DNA from: Sphingomonas sp. 1F27F7B
Lineage (GTDB): Bacteria; Pseudomonadota; Alphaproteobacteria; Sphingomonadales; Sphingomonadaceae
Length of the DNA stretch: 64,000 nt
Assembly (NCBI RefSeq): GCF_005503355.1
Contig: NZ_SCMK01000003.1
Span: 124,001-188,000 of the forward strand
Reading direction: 5' to 3'
Each line of letters starts with the position of its first letter. Positions within the stretch are counted from its first letter, which is position 1. The notes under the pieces are model-generated. The model worked only from the letters and a program-made list of their open reading frames with translations, was not told the DNA's origin and ran no database searches. Shown here piece after piece: positions 59,320 to 64,000 of this stretch. Position numbers and translations under genes: made by a program.

Positions 59320-59613
59320 TCACGGCGCCTCGCGTGGTTCGGCGGCGCGCAGCACGGCGGTGCCCCAGGCCATCACCTCGACGCGCCACATCACGTTCAG
59401 GCCCGAGGCGAGTGCCGTCTTGCGATAATCCGATCCCAGGCCGACCACGCCATCGGCTCCGCGCACCTGCGCGATCCGCTGCACGGCTTCGGTCGCCTCG
59501 CTGACGGTGGGGATGTTGACGGAAGCGGGCACCCCGCCCCGCGCATCGGCGCGGGCAACGCCGGAAAGATAGGCCTGGACCGGGCCCAGCGATATCGAAC
59601 CGATATTGCTCAA
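59320..59613 (-). CDS. YbjQ/UPF0145-like protein
   Basis: The 97-residue protein has the family-like segment RGADGVVGLGSDYR and an ending VEVMAWGTAVL, recalling YbjQ heavy-metal-binding-like domains that assemble as pentamers. The N-terminal conserved strand of YbjQ is reduced, so the protein is short or divergent. It is transcribed on the minus strand between the amidase gene and rnpB. I have moderate confidence in the family and none in function. Confidence 0.7.
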   Translation of the reverse strand: MSNIGSISLGPVQAYLSGVARADARGGVPASVNIPTVSEATEAVQRIAQVRGADGVVGLGSDYRKTALASGLNVMWRVEVMAWGTAVLRAAEPREAP

Positions 59614-59691
59614 GACGAAACCACCTCCCCCTTCCTATAGATCATCCTATACTTGCAGAACCCTGCATGGGAATGGTGGACGGCCGCGTAA

Positions 59692-60393
59692 CTATTCGTC
59701 CCCCTGGGGCTTGGGCAGCAGCAGGGCGAGCAGGAGGCAGCGGCACTCCATGTCGATCTCGCCATCGATCATCTCGGGACGGAAGCGGCGCTGGAAGGCG
59801 ATCACCGCGGCCTGCTCGTCGCTCACATCATAGCCGAAGCGCTCGAGCGCCATGATGAAGCCGGCGTCCGGCCAGCCGGGGTCCATCAGGTTCTTCGTGG
59901 GCCGGGGCAGTGCCAGGCGCAGCCGGGCGAGCGCATGCCAGTTGAACAGCTCGCCCGGATCCTGCTTGCGCGCCGGCGCCACGTCCGAATGGCCGACAAC
60001 GTCGCCGCGCGTGATACCGTAGCGCGCCTTGATCTCGGCGACGAGCGGGATCAGCGCGCCCATCTGCTCGGCCGGGAACGGACGATAGCCATGCTCATGG
60101 CCGGGATTGACGATCTCGATGCCGATCGAGGCGGAATTCACGTCCGTGATCCCGCGCCAGTGCGAGCGGCCGGCATGCCAGGCGCGCTTCTCCTCCGGCA
60201 CCAGCCGTCGGATCGTGCCGTCCTCGTCGACCAGATAATGGGCGGAGACCTTCGCCGCGGGATCGCGCAGCCGGTCGAGCGCAGCCGCCGCGCTCTCCAT
60301 GCCGGTATAGTGCAGCACGATCATGGTGACCGGCAGCGCCCGCTCGTCGAAATTGGGCGAAGGCGCGTCGAGAAAGGCCAGGCCGTTGAACAT
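59692..60393 (-). CDS. AmpD-like N-acetylmuramoyl-L-alanine amidase with peptidoglycan-binding domain
   Basis: This zinc amidase cleaves MurNAc-L-Ala bonds. The 233-residue protein has the Amidase_2 metal ligands in VLHYTGM and VGHSDVAPARKQDPGE, and the VPEEKRAWHAGRSHW pocket. A C-terminal peptidoglycan-binding-like domain follows. It has no signal peptide, so it likely acts in the cytoplasm on anhydro-muropeptides, upstream of the AmgK/MurU recycling pair at the other end of the window. The ATG at 60393 (MFNGLAFLD) is the best fit. Confidence 0.9.
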   Translation of the reverse strand: MFNGLAFLDAPSPNFDERALPVTMIVLHYTGMESAAAALDRLRDPAAKVSAHYLVDEDGTIRRLVPEEKRAWHAGRSHWRGITDVNSASIGIEIVNPGHEHGYRPFPAEQMGALIPLVAEIKARYGITRGDVVGHSDVAPARKQDPGELFNWHALARLRLALPRPTKNLMDPGWPDAGFIMALERFGYDVSDEQAAVIAFQRRFRPEMIDGEIDMECRCLLLALLLPKPQGDE

Positions 60394-60427
60394 CGTGCAC
60401 GACGCTAGCCGGGCAAGGCCGCCGCAA

Positions 60428-61273
60428 TCAACCCGCCGCGCGCAGCGTCCCCGGCCCATCGACCGGGCGATAGAAGCCGCGATAGCGCTCGCAGGGCGTG
60501 AAATGATCGGTCTGGCCGATCACCGTCTCGCCCGCACCCAGTGCGAGCAGCCCGCCGGGCCGCATCGCCGAAGCCAGGCTGTCGAACACCTTGCGGCGTA
60601 CCGCGAGCGAGAAATAGAGCATCACGTTGCGGCACAGGATGATGTCGAACATGCCCGCCGGGGCGGGATCGAGAGTCAGGTTGTGCTGGCGGAACTGCAG
60701 CTTGCGGACCAGTTCGGGCTTGGCGGCCCAGTCGGCGCCCACGGTGTCGAACCAGGTCATCATCCGGCGCACGGGCAGGCCGCGCTGAATCTCGAACTGC
60801 GAGAAGCGGCCGCTCCGGGCGCGCGCCAGCGCCGCCGGCGAGACGTCGGTCGCCACGATCTCGGGATCGGGCAGCCCCCGCTCGGAGAAGAGCATGGCGA
60901 GGCTCAGCGGCTCCTGCCCCGTCGAGCAGCCGGCGGACCAGATGCGCAGCCGGCGAGTACCGATCTCGGCCTGCATCGCCTCTGCTGCGTCCACGATCAT
61001 GTCGAGCACGGCTGCGTCGCGGAAGAAGCTGGTCTCCTGGTTGAGCAGTGCATCGACCACCAGATCGGCCAGTTCCCCCGTTCGCGCCGCGATGAGCTGG
61101 GCCACCAGTTCGTCCAGGCTGGCCAGCCCGCGCGCGCGCAGGATCGGCTTCAATGCGGTTTCGATCCGCCAGGTGCGGTTCGCCGCGATCTGCTGGCCGG
61201 CCCGCTGCTCGAGCAGCGCCGCGATCATGTTCATCGCGCCTGCCGAGGCGATCGGCGTGGAGCCCGGGATCAT
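60428..61273 (-). CDS. cheR: Chemotaxis protein methyltransferase CheR
   Basis: CheR methylates glutamates of chemoreceptors using S-adenosylmethionine. The 281-residue protein has the N-terminal CheR_N helix bundle and NQETSFFRD. It has the cofactor motif SAGCSTGQEPLSLAM, then IVATDVSPAALARAR and FDIILCRNVMLYF. The ATG at 61273 overlaps the cheB stop (ATGA). It is the last gene of the chemotaxis run. Homocysteine/SAH from its reaction is processed by AhcY. Confidence 0.95.
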   Translation of the reverse strand: MIPGSTPIASAGAMNMIAALLEQRAGQQIAANRTWRIETALKPILRARGLASLDELVAQLIAARTGELADLVVDALLNQETSFFRDAAVLDMIVDAAEAMQAEIGTRRLRIWSAGCSTGQEPLSLAMLFSERGLPDPEIVATDVSPAALARARSGRFSQFEIQRGLPVRRMMTWFDTVGADWAAKPELVRKLQFRQHNLTLDPAPAGMFDIILCRNVMLYFSLAVRRKVFDSLASAMRPGGLLALGAGETVIGQTDHFTPCERYRGFYRPVDGPGTLRAAG

Positions 61274-62355
61274 GCCCCGCCTCCGCCGCGGGCGATCAGC
61301 CGCCCGATCTCGTCCGGCGGCAATATCGCGCTCGCGCGGCCTGCATTGGCCACCGCGCCGGGCATGCCCCACACCACCGAGCTGGCGCGATCCTGCGCCA
61401 GCACGCGCGCACCGGCATCGACCAGGCCCCTGGCCCCTTCGCAGCCATCGCGGCCCATGCCGCTCAGCACCACGCCGAGCGCGCGGCTCCCGAACACTTC
61501 GGCGACGCTCTCGAACATCGGATCGACCGAGGGCATGCAGCCGCTCGACGCCTTTTCATGGGTCAGGCGGATCGCCGCGCCGTCGGAAGTGCGGACTACG
61601 CGCAGATGCGCATCGCCCGGGGCAACGATGATCCGGCCCGGCCGGATGCGCATGCGGTCGGTCGCGACTTCGCAGGGTCGCCCGCCGAGCACGGCGAGTT
61701 GCGCGGCGAAATAGCTCATGAACGAGACCGGCAGGTGCTGCGTCACCAATATCGGCACCTGGAAGCCCGCCGGGAGGGCGCGCAACAGCTGGCTGAGCGC
61801 ATGGATGCCGCCGGTCGAGGCGCCGATCGCGACCACGTCGAAATCCTCCGGCGCCTGGGCCGGGAACTGATAATGCGCCTGCGGGGCCGCCGGCTCGGGT
61901 TGCGCATGCGCATGCGCCTCGAGCAGGCGCGAGAGCCGCTCCTCGAGCACTTCGGCGAAGCGCCCCCCAAAGGCGCCGATACCGGGCTTCACCAGCGTGT
62001 CCGCCGCGCCCAGCGCCAGTGCCTGCACAGTCACCGCCGCGCCCTGTTCGGCCGCCGAGGAGACGATCAGCACCTTGGCACCCCGCCCGGCCGCGATCAT
62101 GTCGGGCAGTGCGGTGATGCCGTCGATCCCCGGCATCTCGATATCGAGCAGGATGATGTCGACGCTGTGCGTCTTGAGATAGTCGAGCGCCGCGCGCACA
62201 TCGCTATAGGCGGCGGCGACGCGGAAACGCCGCGTGCCTTCCACCATTCGCCCCAGCACCGATCGCGCGACGACCGAATCGTCGACGATCAGTACCTGCG
62301 CCGGCCCGGCGGGAGTGCCGCCGAACCCGGTGTCCGCAAGAGATGCGTGCGCCAC
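61270..62355 (-). CDS. cheB: Chemoreceptor methylesterase/deamidase CheB
   Basis: CheB removes methyl groups from receptors when phosphorylated by CheA. The 361-residue protein has a receiver domain (VLIVDDSVVAR, phospho-Asp71 in LLDIEMPGIDG) and the esterase domain with Ser180 in GASTGG, His207 in TQHLP and Asp in GMGRDG. The start is a GTG at 62355 after AGGAG. cheY lies 23 bp upstream. Confidence 0.95.
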   Translation of the reverse strand: MAHASLADTGFGGTPAGPAQVLIVDDSVVARSVLGRMVEGTRRFRVAAAYSDVRAALDYLKTHSVDIILLDIEMPGIDGITALPDMIAAGRGAKVLIVSSAAEQGAAVTVQALALGAADTLVKPGIGAFGGRFAEVLEERLSRLLEAHAHAQPEPAAPQAHYQFPAQAPEDFDVVAIGASTGGIHALSQLLRALPAGFQVPILVTQHLPVSFMSYFAAQLAVLGGRPCEVATDRMRIRPGRIIVAPGDAHLRVVRTSDGAAIRLTHEKASSGCMPSVDPMFESVAEVFGSRALGVVLSGMGRDGCEGARGLVDAGARVLAQDRASSVVWGMPGAVANAGRASAILPPDEIGRLIARGGGGA

Positions 62356-62378
62356 ATGTGGCTCCTTGAGTGCGCCGC

Positions 62379-62744
62379 TCAGGCGACGCCGACGATCTGC
62401 AGCTTGCTTTCCAGCGTCTCGCGGTCGAACGGCTTCATGACATATTCGTCGGCACCGGCCTCGATGGCGGCGCGGATATAGGCCATGCCGTTCTCGGTGG
62501 TGCAGAATACCACCTTCGGGCGTTGCGGCAGCCCGGAATCCTTGAGCGCGCGCAGGAAGTCCATGCCGCTCATCACGGGCATGTTCCAGTCGAGCAGGAT
62601 CACGTCCGGCGGCGTCTGCAGGCAGGAGTCGAGCGCCTCGCGGCCGTCACCGGCCTCGCGCACTTCGAAGTCGAGCGTTTCCAGGATGTGCCGGGCGACC
62701 TTCCGGATCACCTTGGAATCGTCGACGACCAGACAAGTCTTCAT
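62379..62744 (-). CDS. cheY: Chemotaxis response regulator CheY
   Basis: This single-domain receiver of 121 residues has LVVDDSKVIR, Asp52 in LLDWNMPVMSGMDF, Thr/Ser in FCTTENG, and Lys104 in MKPFDRETL. All phosphorylation residues are present. It would carry the CheA signal to the flagellar motor switch. The gene lies between cheW and cheB on the same strand. No flagellar gene is in the window. Confidence 0.95.
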   Translation of the reverse strand: MKTCLVVDDSKVIRKVARHILETLDFEVREAGDGREALDSCLQTPPDVILLDWNMPVMSGMDFLRALKDSGLPQRPKVVFCTTENGMAYIRAAIEAGADEYVMKPFDRETLESKLQIVGVA

Positions 62745-62824
62745 TTTCCCCTGTTCCCCGCTTTCAGCGCTCTAGGTGGAGTGGACAGTGCACGAAAGGC
62801 GTAAGCGCCACGTTAATCGCCAGA

Positions 62825-63250
62825 TTAATTCGGCCCGGCATGGCCGGGCACCAGGCTGGCGAGGTCGATCGCGAGGATCGGCTCTCCGTCGCGCTCGACG
62901 ATCCCCCGCCCGGCCCCGCGCCAGGCGGGGTCGAGCGTCACGCCATGCGCGAGCGGCAGCAGGTCGAACGGCGCGACATCGTCGAGCGCATCGACCAGCA
63001 TCGCATAGTGATGCCCCTCGACATGCGTGATCACCGCGCGGCGCGCCGGGCTGCCGCCCGCCATGCCGAGCGCCGACTGGGTGTCGACCACCGTCACCAC
63101 CCGGCTGCGCAGCGCGGCCAGGCCGCGGACATGCGCTGAGGCACGCGGCACCGCCGTCACCTCGCCGATATCGACCACCGATTCCACCTGCTCGGAATCG
63201 ATCGCCACGGCGCGCCCGGCGATCTGGGCAATGAGATAGAGATGCGACAT
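62825..63250 (-). CDS. cheW: Chemotaxis coupling protein CheW
   Basis: CheW links chemoreceptors to CheA. The 141-residue protein has the SH3-like fold pattern YLIAQIAGRAVAIDSEQVESVVDIGEV, then VRGLAALRSRVVTVVDTQSALG and HHYAMLVDALDDV. It is somewhat short and its C-terminus ends VPGHAGPN. The ATG at 63250 overlaps the cheA stop. An 80-bp gap separates it from cheY. Confidence 0.93.
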   Translation of the reverse strand: MSHLYLIAQIAGRAVAIDSEQVESVVDIGEVTAVPRASAHVRGLAALRSRVVTVVDTQSALGMAGGSPARRAVITHVEGHHYAMLVDALDDVAPFDLLPLAHGVTLDPAWRGAGRGIVERDGEPILAIDLASLVPGHAGPN

Positions 63251-64000
63251 CAGCGACCTGCCTTGCCGGAAACCCGGGCTTCGAGCGCGGAAAGCAATCC
63301 CGCACGATCATATCTATAGACGCTGTCGTCGCCCGAGCCGCCCGCAGCGCGCTTCTTTCGCAGCCGGACGATCGGCGCCGGCACGGCGACAGTCTCCTGG
63401 CCCTCCTCGGTCGAGAGGATCACGGCGGGAGTCTCGCCCGGCGCCAGACGAAGCGCGACGCGGTAGCCCGACGCCTCCAGCAGAGGCTTTACGAACGAGG
63501 CCATCCAGCCATCGTCGTCGCCCGCGATCAGGCAGAGCGGCGGGCTGTCCTCCACGTCGCGCTCGGCATGCTCGTCGAAGATCCACAGCATGTCGACCAG
63601 TTCGATCTGCTCGCCCTCCACCAGCACCACGCCGGCGATCGGCCCCGGCTCGCGGGCCGGCGCGATCTCTTCGGGCAGCATCACGATGTCGGCGGCTTCG
63701 TCGATCGCATAGCTGACTTCGTTGGTGCCGTCCTTCAGGCGCAGCACGTTGATCCGCTCCAGTCCGTCCAGGTCGCCATGCGCGGCAAGCGGCAGGATGC
63801 GGTCGTCGATCGTCACCCGGAAACGGCCGGCGGCGAAGCGGACATTGCCGGCATCGACCTGCTCCACCCGGTCGACCGCCGCCAGCGGCACCGCGCGGCG
63901 CACGCCGTCCAGGTCGCGGAACAGCAAGGCGGGCAGGCCCGGCGCGGCCTCGGCCTCCTCTTCCTCCTCGAAGATCTGCTGGGCGTCGCGGCTGAAATCC
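63250..64000 (-). CDS. cheA: Chemotaxis histidine kinase CheA, C-terminal part (cut by window edge)
   Basis: Only about 250 C-terminal residues are inside the window. They contain an acidic linker (IFEEEEEAEAAPG), the CheW-like regulatory domain (RVTIDDRILPLAAHGDL, NVLRLKDGTNEVSYAID) and then a degenerate receiver-like module (CLIAGDDDGWMASFVKPLLEASGYRV). The receiver lacks an evident phosphorylatable Asp at the end of strand 3. The frame is open to position 64000. The kinase core and phosphotransfer domain lie outside. The stop codon overlaps the cheW start. Confidence 0.9.
   Translation of the reverse strand, partial: DFSRDAQQIFEEEEEAEAAPGLPALLFRDLDGVRRAVPLAAVDRVEQVDAGNVRFAAGRFRVTIDDRILPLAAHGDLDGLERINVLRLKDGTNEVSYAIDEAADIVMLPEEIAPAREPGPIAGVVLVEGEQIELVDMLWIFDEHAERDVEDSPPLCLIAGDDDGWMASFVKPLLEASGYRVALRLAPGETPAVILSTEEGQETVAVPAPIVRLRKKRAAGGSGDDSVYRYDRAGLLSALEARVSGKAGR

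Overview
The window is GC-rich chromosomal DNA from an alphaproteobacterium, most likely a sphingomonad (Sphingomonas or a close relative). The evidence is the gene order divL-tsaE-amgK-murU-addB-addA, a TonB-dependent receptor with the 'IVVTGSRI' start typical of the group, an ahcY gene with the long insertion, and many small secreted proteins. Genes are dense on both strands, with frequent ATGA-type overlaps. Nothing in the window looks like a prophage, transposon, CRISPR array, tRNA or rRNA gene. Genus-level assignment is inference, since no database was searched.

Layout. Positions 1-9.4 kb (minus) hold a run of coupled genes: a DivL-like pseudokinase, TsaE, the cell-wall recycling pair AmgK/MurU, and the recombination nuclease AddB/AddA (addA runs off the left edge). 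At 9.5-14.4 kb are a TonB-dependent receptor and ahcY, each with a terminator. The stretch 14.5-23 kb carries YqgE, a Prx5-type peroxiredoxin, AMP nucleosidase, and a minus-strand group with an ACE-like M2 peptidase, a SIMPL protein, an alpha/beta hydrolase and a GFA-fold protein. At 22.9-26 kb is a marR-emrA-emrB efflux operon. The stretch 26-35.2 kb holds a DUF418 membrane protein, asd, a patatin-like lipoprotein, a DPP-IV peptidase, and soxR divergent from a VOC protein across a SoxR-type operator.

At 35.6-43.8 kb (minus) is the ribosome/SRP group ffh-rpsP-rimM ... trmD-rplS. It is split by about 5 kb of unrelated genes: a phosphoesterase, a small membrane protein, a serine hydrolase, a TIGR04222/glycine-rich-domain pair and a broken thioredoxin-reductase-like gene. 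The stretch 44-52.7 kb has a GGDEF/EVL protein, an intradiol-dioxygenase-like protein, DUF924, mtaB-ftsY-yciB, a ClC protein and Fe-type sodB.

The most unusual region is 53.0-57.6 kb. It is a sigma-54/PspF-controlled phage-shock locus in which pspA-pspB-pspC is followed by five small single-membrane-helix proteins with coiled coils, plus a 41-aa membrane peptide. A further 35-aa hydrophobic peptide is the first gene after the sigma-54 promoter. Four of the small proteins and the tail of PspC share a C-terminal signature built on E-R-I-x-T-D and E-I-[DE]-x-L-R. I read this as an expanded family of PspB-like adaptors. The right end has sufE, a 2Fe-2S ferredoxin, a J-domain protein, RNase P RNA (minus), a YbjQ-like protein, an AmpD-like amidase and a chemotaxis operon cheA-cheW-cheY-cheB-cheR (cheA runs off the right edge).

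Five copies of a palindromic extragenic repeat (arms CGTCATCCCCGC / GCGGGGATGACG) are scattered between genes in two size classes.
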